Shown here in pieces: positions 10,613 through 18,494 of a stretch of DNA of 64,000 bases. The stretch comes from Burkholderiales bacterium (GTDB lineage Bacteria; Pseudomonadota; Gammaproteobacteria; Burkholderiales; Burkholderiaceae_C). The position numbers were made by a program, and so were the translations under genes. Each line of letters begins with the position of its first letter. Within the stretch, counting starts at the first letter, position 1. The stretch spans positions 496,001 to 560,000 of the forward strand of contig JACPOK010000033.1 in the NCBI GenBank assembly GCA_016191525.1. Reading direction: 5' to 3'. The notes below the pieces were generated by a model. That model was not told the origin of the DNA and ran no database searches. It saw only the letters and a program-made list of their open reading frames with translations.

Positions 10613-11692
10613 TCATTCCTGCAAGAGCGGGCAGCGGATGTTGCCCAGCGTCCGGAAGCCCGTTTGGGCGCCAAAATAGCTGGAGAACTGGCCTGCAGAG
10701 CGCATCCAGCCTGCACAGGCAGCTACGATTTCGATAGCAATAGCCGTGCCCGGGCAGCCGTGCCGGCCCGACCCGAAGCCCATGCTGCGGGGCTGCGTGC
10801 GTGCCGGGTCGAACCGGTCGGGCTGCGGATTCAGCGCTTCGTCGCGGTTGGCCGCGGCCAGCACCAGCAGCACGCCCTGCCCTTCGCCGATGGCCCGCCC
10901 CGCCAGCTCAAGTGGCTGCGCCGCGAAGCGCCGGGTGTTCTGGGTGGGCGAGGCATGGCGCTCGACCTCGGCGACGAATCGCCGCATGCCGTCGGCCGAT
11001 TCGTCAGCGGTGGCGGCGAGAGCCTGGTCCTGCCCCAGCATCAGCGCCGTGTGCGCCATCAATGCCCAGGTCGCATCCAGCGACTGCTGCATGAAGGCGA
11101 TGCGGCTGGCCGCCTGCACGGGCGCAAGCCCCAGCGTCGCGCCCTGCACCATCAATGCACGCGCGGCGCTGTCGGCCTGCTCGATGTCCTGCGCCGCTGC
11201 CGCCGGCCCAATGCCGCGTACGAAGTGCGCGACCTGTTCGCCGGTCACGTCCAGCAGCTCGGCGGGTACGCCAAGCAGCCGTGCCATCGCCTGCACCGGC
11301 AGGGCCGCCATGAATGCGTTGGCACCCAGGCGCGGCCGCAGGTCCTGCGCGGCCTGCGTGCTCGCGCGCGCCACATCCGCCAGCGTCCAGCGGCGGGCCG
11401 CCTGTTCCATCGCGGGCTTGTGGGCGGCGTGGAATGCGCCGTCGGTCATGCGCACCAACTGGGCAAAGACTTCGCCGGCGGCGGTGCCCAGCAGCGCCTT
11501 CGGCACGGGTTCGGCCGGCGGCCGCACCCACAGCTTCGGATGGGTAAAAGCCTCGGTGACCACGGCGTGGCCGGTCGCCACCCACAGGTTCAGCTTCCCG
11601 TCGAAGAACAAAGGCCGCTCTTCGCGCAAGCCGCGGTAGTAGGGAAATGGCTCGTCGTGCGTGACGGCAGCGATGGCGTGTTCGGGCGGCAT
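10613..11692 (-). CDS. Cytochrome P450
   Basis: A 359-residue soluble bacterial P450. The haem-binding loop is FGSGRHGCPG with thiolate ligand C313, and the K-helix E-x-x-R is E242-R245 followed by a QNTRR segment. It is somewhat shorter than the usual 390-420 residues, mainly at the N-terminus and around the I-helix, where no clear A-G-x-D/E-T is seen. No redox partner is adjacent. The start at 11692 yields the family-like DEPFPYYRGLREERPLFF opening; the ribosome site (GGGGA) is weak. The gene is divergent from an ArsR-type regulator starting 63 bp away, its likely controller. The stop overlaps an upstream ATG of the ABM gene. The substrate is unknown. Confidence 0.9.
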   Translation of the reverse strand: MPPEHAIAAVTHDEPFPYYRGLREERPLFFDGKLNLWVATGHAVVTEAFTHPKLWVRPPAEPVPKALLGTAAGEVFAQLVRMTDGAFHAAHKPAMEQAARRWTLADVARASTQAAQDLRPRLGANAFMAALPVQAMARLLGVPAELLDVTGEQVAHFVRGIGPAAAAQDIEQADSAARALMVQGATLGLAPVQAASRIAFMQQSLDATWALMAHTALMLGQDQALAATADESADGMRRFVAEVERHASPTQNTRRFAAQPLELAGRAIGEGQGVLLVLAAANRDEALNPQPDRFDPARTQPRSMGFGSGRHGCPGTAIAIEIVAACAGWMRSAGQFSSYFGAQTGFRTLGNIRCPLLQE

Positions 11693-11755
11693 GCAACAAG
11701 TGTCCCCGGCGGCGCCGCATTTGTCGAGCATCAACAGTTTGGCTATCATCAAAGC

Positions 11756-12445
11756 ATGAATGCAGAACCCGACCTGGCGCGTATCGCTTCCACCATTGGC
11801 GACCCGCGGCGCATCCAGATGCTTTCGCTGCTGATGGAGGGCCGCGCCCTCACGGCCAAGGAACTGGCGCTGGGCGCGGCCATCGAGCCGGCCACCGCCA
11901 CGTCGCACCTCAGGCGCCTGCTGGACGATGGCCTGCTGGAATCCACCGCGCAGGGCCGGCACAAGTATTTCCGCTTTGCTTCCGAACACGTGGCACACCT
12001 GGTGGAGTCGCTGATGCGCGTCGCGCCGCCGCGCAAGGCGCAGGCGCCCGCCCGGGGCGACGACCCGATCCGCCGCGCGCGCTTTTGCTACGACCACCTG
12101 GCCGGCACCCTGGGCACCGGCCTGCTGGCATTGATGCTGCGCAAGCGCTGGCTGGAGGCTGACAGCGCGGACCCACGCCAGCTGCAGATCACCGCCGCGG
12201 GCGAAAAGGCGCTGGGCACCTTCGGGCTGGACCTGGACGCCGCGCGGGCGCGGCGCCGCCAGCTGGCCTGCCGCTGCCTGGACTGGTCCGAGCGGAAGGA
12301 CCACCTGGGCGGCGCGCTGGGCGCGGCGCTGGCCGAGCAGTTCAGGGCCTTGCGCTGGATCGACCGGCAAAAGCACAGCCGGCTGGTGCGCATCACCCCC
12401 TTGGGCAGCGAAGGCTTCAGCAAGCTGGGGCTGGCGCTGGCCTGA
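11756..12445 (+). CDS. ArsR-type winged-helix transcriptional regulator
   Basis: A 229-residue protein with an N-terminal winged helix (about residues 5-80; ALTAKELALGAAIEPATATSHLRRL is the HTH) and a C-terminal region of about 130 residues beyond the ArsR core. The metal-binding cysteine pair of ArsR/SmtB is absent from the DNA-binding helix, so it is probably not a classic metal sensor. It resembles the longer ArsR-like group often found beside oxidoreductases. It starts 63 bp from the divergent P450 start and probably controls it. Its 3' end overlaps the convergent hydrolase gene by 29 bp. Confidence 0.85.
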   Translation: MNAEPDLARIASTIGDPRRIQMLSLLMEGRALTAKELALGAAIEPATATSHLRRLLDDGLLESTAQGRHKYFRFASEHVAHLVESLMRVAPPRKAQAPARGDDPIRRARFCYDHLAGTLGTGLLALMLRKRWLEADSADPRQLQITAAGEKALGTFGLDLDAARARRRQLACRCLDWSERKDHLGGALGAALAEQFRALRWIDRQKHSRLVRITPLGSEGFSKLGLALA

Positions 12446-13196
12446 GGGCCCGGGCCGCCACACGGCCCAGCGCCTCCAGCACCAGCTGCGGCTCGCTGAG
12501 CTGCGGAAAATGCCCGCTGCCCCGCGCCACCCACTGCTCGCCGCGCGGCGAAAGCCGTGCCAGCGCCTGCTGGTGGCTGCGGCGCCGCCGCAGCGCCTCC
12601 GGCGGCATCAGCCAACGCGGCGGCGGCTTGCCGCCCGTCACCACCACCAGCGGCACGGCCGGAAACCGGCCCGCGCCTTCGGCCTGTGCCACGGTTTCGC
12701 CCAGCCACTTCAACTCCGAATGAACGTTGCGCCGGAACAGCTGCTGCGGCAGGGGGAACTGCCTGCCGAGCGCGCGCAGCAGCTGCGCTTCGTGTTCGCG
12801 CAGCATCGCCTGGTCGGCCGGGTGGGTGGCGTCCAGCAGCACGCAGCCCGCGACCTCGGCGGGGTGCAGCCGCGCGAACAGGTTGGCGTAGAGGCCGCCC
12901 AGCGAATGGCCCACAAGGATGTACGGTGGCGCCAGGCCCGCATAGCCCAACAGTTCATGCAGCGCCGAAACAATCACGGCGCCGGTCTGGCGCGTGCGCG
13001 GCGGGTCACTGCCGCCGATGCCGAAGCGGTTGTAGGCGAACACGGTGCCCAGGCTCTCAATCGCCGGGTACAGCGGGCGCCAGCCTTCCAGTTGGACACC
13101 GGCGCCGTTCAGCAGCACCAGCGTGGGCCCGCCCTCGCCCGACACGCAGTACTCCAGCGCGCCGCTTCGCGTCTGCGCCTTCTGCTTTGGCGGCAT
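12417..13196 (-). CDS. Alpha/beta hydrolase
   Basis: A 259-residue alpha/beta-hydrolase. The nucleophile elbow is GHSLGG, the acid is probably the aspartate in VLLDATHPAD, and the histidine is in GSGHFPQLSEP, completing a Ser-Asp-His triad. An oxyanion-type NGAGV strand-loop occurs early. It has no signal peptide, so it is cytoplasmic. The start at 13196 leaves a 10-bp gap after the small zinc-motif gene, so the two probably form one transcript. The substrate is not deducible; esterase or lactonase activity is plausible. Confidence 0.87.
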   Translation of the reverse strand: MPPKQKAQTRSGALEYCVSGEGGPTLVLLNGAGVQLEGWRPLYPAIESLGTVFAYNRFGIGGSDPPRTRQTGAVIVSALHELLGYAGLAPPYILVGHSLGGLYANLFARLHPAEVAGCVLLDATHPADQAMLREHEAQLLRALGRQFPLPQQLFRRNVHSELKWLGETVAQAEGAGRFPAVPLVVVTGGKPPPRWLMPPEALRRRRSHQQALARLSPRGEQWVARGSGHFPQLSEPQLVLEALGRVAARALRPAPAPAC

Positions 13197-13206
13197 GGCG
13201 CCAGGT

Positions 13207-13416
13207 TCAATGGCTTTCAATGCCGGTGATGACCTTGCCCGTGCCTTCGCAATCGGGGCAGGCCGCTCCGTTGAGCATGCCGGTGCCGCCGCAGGTGTGG
13301 CAGCGCTGTTCGCCCGTGGCCAGCGCGAGGTCGATGGAAGCGCCCGGGTCTTCCTCACCCGCGACGGATTCGCCGGCAAGGTCGACAGGCTCAGCGGGAG
13401 CGGTGGGCTGGTTCAT
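13207..13416 (-). CDS. Small protein with DnaJ-like zinc motif
   Basis: A 69-residue protein with an acidic N-terminal half (PVDLAGESVAGEEDPG region) and two C-x-x-C-x-G-x-G repeats at the C-terminus (CHTCGGTG and CPDCEGTG). This is the minimum needed for one DnaJ-type zinc site. No J-domain or membrane segment is present. Similar short proteins occur in beta-proteobacteria without assigned function. It lies 10 bp upstream of the alpha/beta hydrolase start and is probably co-transcribed with it. Confidence 0.75.
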   Translation of the reverse strand: MNQPTAPAEPVDLAGESVAGEEDPGASIDLALATGEQRCHTCGGTGMLNGAACPDCEGTGKVITGIESH

Positions 13417-13466
13417 CAGCCCATGCTACGGCGCGCACCGCGCATCGCTTGTAGGAAAGGCCCGCG

Positions 13467-14243
13467 TCAGCGGCCGCGCCACGCGGGCCGGCGTTTCTGC
13501 GCAAAGGCATTGACGCCCTCGCGGAAATCCTCGCTGCCGTAGGCGCGCACTATCAGGTCCTGCGCATCCGGCAGGTCCTGCGCCAGCAGGCGGCGCAGGC
13601 CTTCCTTGGTGACCGCCTGCGTCACGGGCGCCAGCGAAGACAGCTTCGCGCACCACTCACCGACCGTATCGTCGAGCTTGCCCGCTTCCACCACCTGCGA
13701 CAGGTAGCCGCAGTCCAGCCCTTCAGCAGCCGTGAGTATCTCTGCGGCCAGCAGCATGCGCTGCACGCGAGGCCGGCCGAAGGCGGCGACCAGGCGCGAC
13801 AGGTTGGCCATCGACAGGCAGTTGCCCAGGGTCCTGGCGATGGGCACGCCCAGCCGCGCGTCCGGCGTGGCGATGCGGAAGTCGCAGGCGGTGGCGATCG
13901 CCAGCCCACCACCCACTGCCCAGCCTTCGATCACGGCCACCGTGGGCATCGGCAGGGCCTCCAGGCGGGCCATGCCTTCGTCGATGCCGCGCTCGTAGGC
14001 CACGCCGCTTTCGCCGCTGCTGAAGGCCTGGAACTGCTCGATGTCGGTTCCCGCCACGAAGGCTTCGCCGCCGGCGCCGCGAAAGGTCACCACGCGCACC
14101 GCGGATTCGTTGCACAGGCGCTCGCAGATCTCGCCCAGTGCCTCGTACATGGACCAGGTCATGGCGTTGCGCGCCGTCGGCCGGTCGAACACCACCGAGG
14201 CCACCGGGCCTTCGATGGAAAAGCGCACGTAACCTTCGCTCAT
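13467..14243 (-). CDS. Enoyl-CoA hydratase/isomerase (crotonase) family protein
   Basis: A 258-residue crotonase-fold protein. The oxyanion-hole segments are GGEAFVAGTDIEQF (about 58-71) and EGWAVGGGLAIATACDF (about 105-121). The glutamate pair used by true enoyl-CoA hydratases is not evident in the region after the second segment (RTLGNCLSMANLSRL), so the reaction may be an isomerisation, hydrolysis or another CoA-thioester step. Its ATG overlaps the stop of the upstream CaiB gene as ATGA, and it is third in the Bug-CaiB-crotonase operon. That suggests an imported organic acid is activated with CoA and then modified here. Confidence 0.88.
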   Translation of the reverse strand: MSEGYVRFSIEGPVASVVFDRPTARNAMTWSMYEALGEICERLCNESAVRVVTFRGAGGEAFVAGTDIEQFQAFSSGESGVAYERGIDEGMARLEALPMPTVAVIEGWAVGGGLAIATACDFRIATPDARLGVPIARTLGNCLSMANLSRLVAAFGRPRVQRMLLAAEILTAAEGLDCGYLSQVVEAGKLDDTVGEWCAKLSSLAPVTQAVTKEGLRRLLAQDLPDAQDLIVRAYGSEDFREGVNAFAQKRRPAWRGR

Positions 14244-15454
14244 GAGGCGAAGGCGCCCTGCGCCCTGAGTTGTTCGCGCTCGGCCGGGCCGATGCCCATC
14301 TCGCCCAGCACTTCGTCGTTGTGTTCGCCCAGCAGCGGCGGGTGGCGGCGCACCTGCTGGGGCGTGCCCATCAGCTTCACGGCAAAACCGATGTTGGGCA
14401 CCTTGCCCTCTATCGGGTGGTCGATCTCGATGCGCATGGCGCGGGCCTTGCCGTGCTCGCTTTCGAACGCCTCGGGGTAGCTGAGGATTGGGCCGGCGGG
14501 AATACCGGCGGCCAGCAGGCTATCCACCCAGTAGGCCTTGTCCTTTTGCCGGAACGTCTTTTCCAGCTCGGCCTCCAGCTCGGCGCGGTGCGCCAGGCGC
14601 AGCGAAATGGTCATGAAGCGCTCATCGGCCAGCAGCTCCTGGCGGCCTATCACGTTGCACAGCAGCTGCCACAGCTTCTGGTTGTTGGCGCCCATCACAA
14701 AGTGGCCATCCGACGAGGCCATGGCCTGGTAGGGCGCGGTCATCTTGTTGGAGGTGCCCAGCGGCTGCGGCGGCTTGCCGGTGCCCCAGTAGTCGCTGAC
14801 GTCCCAGATCGAAAACGCCATCGCGGAATCGAACAGGGACGCATCGATGTACTGGCCCTGCCCGGTGGCCCTGGCGCCCATGCACGCCGCCAGCGTGGCA
14901 TACACCGCGAACAGCGCGCAGCCGATGTCGGCGACCGGCACGCCGCATTTGACAGGCAGGCTGTCGGGATAGCCGGTCACGCTCATCACCCCCGACATGG
15001 CCTGGGCCATCAGGTCGAAGCCGGGCCGGTCGGCCCAGGGACCGCTCTGGCCGAAGCCCGAGATGCTGGTGTAGACCAGTTTCGGGTTCAGGTGCTTCAC
15101 ATCTTCATAGCCGAGCCGCAGCCGCTTCATCGCGCCGGGCCGGTAGTTCTCGATCAGGATGTCGGCATCCTTGACCATGCGCAGCAGTACCTCGCGCCCC
15201 GCCTCTGATTTGAGGTTGAGCGTGACGCTGCGCTTGTTGCGGTTCATGTTCAGGAAGCCCATGCTGTCGGGCCCCTTCATCTTGAAGCCCATGGAGCCGC
15301 GCGTCTGGTCGCCGCCGCCAGGCGGCTCGATCTTGATCACGTCGGCGCCCAGGTCGGCCAGCAGCATGCAGGCGTAGGGGCCTGCCATGACCTGGCTGAC
15401 ATCCAGCACCTTGACGCCCGCCAGGGGCAACGGCCTCGCTGCCTGCTGCTGCAT
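14240..15454 (-). CDS. CaiB/BaiF family CoA-transferase
   Basis: A 404-residue class III CoA-transferase with the family opening VLDVSQVMAGPYA and candidate catalytic aspartate D176 in VADIGCALF. It lacks the glycine-loop signature and other features of the two Frc proteins, so it is not an oxalate enzyme by sequence. The start overlaps the Bug-protein stop by one base and the end overlaps the crotonase start, so the three genes are translationally coupled. It probably transfers CoA to an organic acid taken up with help of the Bug protein; the acid is unknown. Confidence 0.9.
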   Translation of the reverse strand: MQQQAARPLPLAGVKVLDVSQVMAGPYACMLLADLGADVIKIEPPGGGDQTRGSMGFKMKGPDSMGFLNMNRNKRSVTLNLKSEAGREVLLRMVKDADILIENYRPGAMKRLRLGYEDVKHLNPKLVYTSISGFGQSGPWADRPGFDLMAQAMSGVMSVTGYPDSLPVKCGVPVADIGCALFAVYATLAACMGARATGQGQYIDASLFDSAMAFSIWDVSDYWGTGKPPQPLGTSNKMTAPYQAMASSDGHFVMGANNQKLWQLLCNVIGRQELLADERFMTISLRLAHRAELEAELEKTFRQKDKAYWVDSLLAAGIPAGPILSYPEAFESEHGKARAMRIEIDHPIEGKVPNIGFAVKLMGTPQQVRRHPPLLGEHNDEVLGEMGIGPAEREQLRAQGAFAS

Positions 15455-16419
15455 CAGACCTCAGCCTTGACGCCGCCGTCCTTGATGATCTTGGCCCACT
15501 TGATCTGCTCGGCATGCATGAAGTCGCCGAACTTCTCGGCGGAACCGCCGCCGTCCTGCGCGCCGGAGGCCGCGAGCTTTTCCACCACATCGGGCATCAG
15601 CATGACCTTGTTGATGTCGTCGTTCATGCGCCGAACCATGGCCGCAGGCATCTTCGCGGGTCCGGCCAGGCCGTACCACGTTGTGGCTTCGAAGCCGGGG
15701 AAGCCCGACTCGGCCATCGTCGGCACGTTGGCGTAGGCAGGCACGCGCTGCAGCCGGGTCTGCGCGAGCGCAATCGCCTTGCCGCTCTTCACGTGCGGCG
15801 TGGCGGCCGTCATCGTGTCGAAGCTGTACTGGATGGTGCCGCCGATCAGGTCCGTGAGCATCGGGCCCGAGCCCTTGTACGGCACGTGGATGGCCTTGAC
15901 CTTGGCGGCCAGCATGAACATCTCCAGCGCCAGGTGCTGCGCGCTGCCGGTGCCGGCCGAGCCGAAGCTGATCCTGCCCGGGTTGGCCCGGCACAGCTCG
16001 ACAAGGTCCTTCACCGTCTTGGCGGGCTGGCTTTCGTTGCAGATCAGCAGGTTGGGCGTCACGCCCACCAGCACGATGGGCGAGAAGTCCTTCGCGGCGT
16101 CGTAATTCACCTTCTGCAGGCCGGGCGTGATGGCCTGGCTGTTGATGTGCGCCATGAGCAGCACATTGCCATCGGGTGGCTGCCTGGAGACATACTCGGC
16201 CGCGAGCGTGCCGGAGACCCCGGCCTTGTTCTCGACCAGCACTTGCGTCTGCCACATCTCGCCCAGCTTCTGCCCGATCACACGGGCCAGGATGTCGGTG
16301 CCACCGCCGGGCGCGAACCCGACGATGATGCGCACCGGCCCCTTGGGCAGGCTTTGCGCGCGGAGCATGGGAGCGGCCAGTGTGGCGGCCGTTGCGATGG
16401 TGAAAGTTCTGCGTTGCAT
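15454..16419 (-). CDS. Bug/TctC-family periplasmic solute-binding protein
   Basis: A 321-residue Bug receptor of the tripartite tricarboxylate transporter type. It begins with an arginine-containing secretion signal (RRTFTIATAATLAAPMLRAQ, cleavage near residue 22). The ligand-clasp segments are IIVGFAPGGGTDILAR near the mature N-terminus and GSAGTGSAQHLALEMF. Bug proteins usually bind carboxylates or amides. No TctA/TctB membrane genes are adjacent, as is common for the expanded Bug family in Burkholderiales. The start has GGAG upstream. It is first in the operon with the CaiB and crotonase genes, so its ligand is probably their substrate. Confidence 0.92.
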   Translation of the reverse strand: MQRRTFTIATAATLAAPMLRAQSLPKGPVRIIVGFAPGGGTDILARVIGQKLGEMWQTQVLVENKAGVSGTLAAEYVSRQPPDGNVLLMAHINSQAITPGLQKVNYDAAKDFSPIVLVGVTPNLLICNESQPAKTVKDLVELCRANPGRISFGSAGTGSAQHLALEMFMLAAKVKAIHVPYKGSGPMLTDLIGGTIQYSFDTMTAATPHVKSGKAIALAQTRLQRVPAYANVPTMAESGFPGFEATTWYGLAGPAKMPAAMVRRMNDDINKVMLMPDVVEKLAASGAQDGGGSAEKFGDFMHAEQIKWAKIIKDGGVKAEV

Positions 16420-16455
16420 GATTTGTCTCCGGTTACTGCTTGCGAAAAGAAATGT

Positions 16456-17685
16456 TCAAGCGGCCTTTTGCAGCGGCACGCGCGCCGGGTGGCCGGCGAA
16501 ATAATCCATGGCGGCCGCAACGCCCGAGCCGGCGAGCTTCACGCCCGAAAGCTTCATGCCCATCTCGCAGCCGGCCAGCGCGGCCATCAGCGTGAGGTCG
16601 TTGCAGTCGCCCAGGTGGCCGATGCGGAACATGCGGCCCTTGACCTTGCCCAGCCCCATGCCCAGCGAGCAGTCGAAGCGGTCATAGATCAGCTTGCGGA
16701 TGGCGTCGGCGTCCACGCCCTCGGGCATCATCACGCCCGTGAGCACCGGTGAATACACCGAAGCGTCGGCGCACTGGATCTCCAGCCCCCAGCCCCGAAC
16801 GGCGGCGCGCACGCCCTCGCCCCAGCGCTCGTGGCGGGCAAACACCGCGGGCAGGCCGCCGTGTTCCGGCGCCAGCAGCATGTCGCAGGCTTCGGCCAGG
16901 CCATACAGCAGGTTGGTATTGGGCGTGTACGGGAAAAAACCCGTCTTGTTCATCTCGATCATCTCGTCCCAGGCCCAGAACGACTTGGGCAGCGTGGCCT
17001 TCCGGCTGGCTTCGACAGCCTTGGGCGACACCGCGTTGAAGCTGATGCCCGGGGGCAGCATCAGGCCCTTTTGCGAGCCGCTGATGCTGACGTCCACACC
17101 CCAGTCGTCGTGCCGGTAGTCGGCGGAAGCCAGGCCGGAGATGGTGTCCACCATCAGCAGGGCCGGGTGCTTGGCCGCGTCGATGGCCTTGCGCACGGCG
17201 GCGATGTTGCTGGTGACGCCGGTGGAGGTTTCGTTGTGCACCACGCACACGGCCTTGATCGAATGCTGGGTGTCGGCCTTGAGCCGCTCTTCGATCATGT
17301 CGGCCTGCACGCCGCGCCGCCAGCCTTCGATGCCCGGCAGGCCCAGGAATTCGGCCTTGATGCCCAGCCGCGTGGCCATCTTGTTCCACAGCGCGGCGAA
17401 GTGGCCGGTCTCGTACATCAGCACGTGGTCGCCCACGCTCAGCACGTTGCACAGCGCCGCTTCCCACGCGCCCGTGCCGGAGGCCGGGAAGATCACCACC
17501 GGGTGGCGGGTCTGGAAAATCTTCTGCACGCCGGCCAGCACTTTCAGGCCCAGCGCGCCAAACTCGGGGCCGCGGTGGTCTATGGTGGGCAGGCTCATGG
17601 CGCGCAGGATGCGGTCCGGCACCGGCGACGGGCCGGGGATCTGCAAAAAGTGGCGGCCGGTAGGATGGAAGTCGAGGGTCAGCAT
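16456..17685 (-). CDS. Class V aminotransferase (serine/alanine-glyoxylate type)
   Basis: A 409-residue PLP enzyme of the serine-glyoxylate or alanine-glyoxylate aminotransferase group. The PLP lysine is K206 in SGSQKGLMLPPG, the cofactor-ring aspartate is D180 in MVDTISG, and the N-terminal PGPSPVPDRIL signature is typical. It would convert glyoxylate to glycine with serine or alanine as donor. Its start codon lies in a 113-bp intergenic region shared with a divergent GntR gene and the glycolate-type dehydrogenase behind it, which would supply glyoxylate. A consensus -35 with an operator covering the -10 precedes it. The donor amino acid cannot be read from the sequence. Confidence 0.9.
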   Translation of the reverse strand: MLTLDFHPTGRHFLQIPGPSPVPDRILRAMSLPTIDHRGPEFGALGLKVLAGVQKIFQTRHPVVIFPASGTGAWEAALCNVLSVGDHVLMYETGHFAALWNKMATRLGIKAEFLGLPGIEGWRRGVQADMIEERLKADTQHSIKAVCVVHNETSTGVTSNIAAVRKAIDAAKHPALLMVDTISGLASADYRHDDWGVDVSISGSQKGLMLPPGISFNAVSPKAVEASRKATLPKSFWAWDEMIEMNKTGFFPYTPNTNLLYGLAEACDMLLAPEHGGLPAVFARHERWGEGVRAAVRGWGLEIQCADASVYSPVLTGVMMPEGVDADAIRKLIYDRFDCSLGMGLGKVKGRMFRIGHLGDCNDLTLMAALAGCEMGMKLSGVKLAGSGVAAAMDYFAGHPARVPLQKAA

Positions 17686-17714
17686 GGTGGGCTCCGGGAC
17701 AATTTGGCGTTTAT

Positions 17715-17728
17715 TTTTGCATACAAAA
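17715..17728. promoter_or_regulatory. Operator 1 (TTTTGCATACAAAA) in the aminotransferase promoter
   Basis: A 14-bp near-palindrome with TTTTG/CAAAA arms, of the kind bound by FadR-type GntR dimers. It lies 6 bp after a perfect minus-strand -35 (TTGACA, 17740-17735) and overlaps the expected -10, so binding should block the aminotransferase promoter. An identical copy lies 63 bp away. Confidence 0.7.
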
Positions 17729-17763
17729 CTCAGATGTCAATCGGTTTTATAGCTACAGCAGCT

Positions 17764-17792
17764 TTGACAAGCCAAACTTTTGCATACAAAAT
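17764..17792 (+). promoter_or_regulatory. GntR-dehydrogenase promoter containing operator 2
   Basis: A perfect -35 TTGACA (17764-17769) and a weak -10 CAAAAT (17787-17792) are 17 bp apart. The second TTTTGCATACAAAA copy (17778-17791) covers the spacer end and -10. The predicted transcription start falls on the A of the GntR start codon (17799), which suggests a leaderless message; no ribosome site is visible. Confidence 0.6.
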
Positions 17793-17798
17793 ATAGTC

Positions 17799-18494
17799 AT
17801 GACAGCCGAAATCATCTCCATCCCGCGCGCCGCCCTGCATGAGCAGGTGGCCCAGCGCCTGCGCCAGATGCTGGTGGAAAACCAGATCCCGCCGGGCGCC
17901 AAGCTCAATGAACGCGAGCTGGCGGAAATCCTCCAGGTCTCCCGCACCCCGCTGCGCGAGGCCATCAAGATGCTGGCCGCCGAAGGCCTGGTCGAGCTGC
18001 TGCCCAACCGCGGCGCGGTGGCGGTGGAGCTGGACGAGGCGGCGGTGCTCAACACCTTCGAGGTGATGGGCGGGCTGGAGGCGATGTCCGGCGAGCTGGC
18101 GGCCACCCGCATCACCGACGGCGAGCTGTCGGAGATCAAGGCGATGCATTTCGAGATGAAAGCCGCCTGGACCCGGCGCGACCTCTCCGCCTACTACCGG
18201 CTGAACTCCCAAATCCACCGCGCCATCAACGCCGCCGCCAAGAACCCGGTGCTCACCACCACCTACAACCAGGTCAACGCGCGGCTGCAGGCCTTGCGGT
18301 TCCGCTCCAACCAGGACGAGGAAAAATGGAAACGCGCCATGGGTGAGCACGACAGGATGATCGAGGCGCTGGAAAACCACGACGCCGCCGCCATGAGCAA
18401 GGTGCTGGGCACCCACCTGCAGAACAAGCTGGACGTGGTGATCGAGCAGATCCGCCAGGCCGCCACGCAAAAGACGGTGGGGACCCGCCGATGA
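17799..18494 (+). CDS. GntR-family (FadR/FCD subgroup) transcriptional regulator
   Basis: A 231-residue regulator with an N-terminal winged helix (about residues 10-75; NERELAEILQVSRTPLREAIKML) and an all-helical FCD ligand domain (about 85-220). Metal-ligand-type histidines of FCD domains are visible at SQIHRAIN and GEHDRM. The start at 17799 has no ribosome site and may begin a leaderless mRNA. The gene overlaps the following dehydrogenase start as ATGA. It sits between the glyoxylate aminotransferase and the dehydrogenase, with two identical operators in the divergent promoter, so it probably represses both and responds to glycolate, glyoxylate or a related acid. Confidence 0.92.
   Translation: MTAEIISIPRAALHEQVAQRLRQMLVENQIPPGAKLNERELAEILQVSRTPLREAIKMLAAEGLVELLPNRGAVAVELDEAAVLNTFEVMGGLEAMSGELAATRITDGELSEIKAMHFEMKAAWTRRDLSAYYRLNSQIHRAINAAAKNPVLTTTYNQVNARLQALRFRSNQDEEKWKRAMGEHDRMIEALENHDAAAMSKVLGTHLQNKLDVVIEQIRQAATQKTVGTRR

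Noticed and set aside
11004..11720. A minus-strand frame inside the P450 gene
   Set aside because: Arg/Ala-rich shadow without motifs; the P450 frame contains the haem loop and E-x-x-R.
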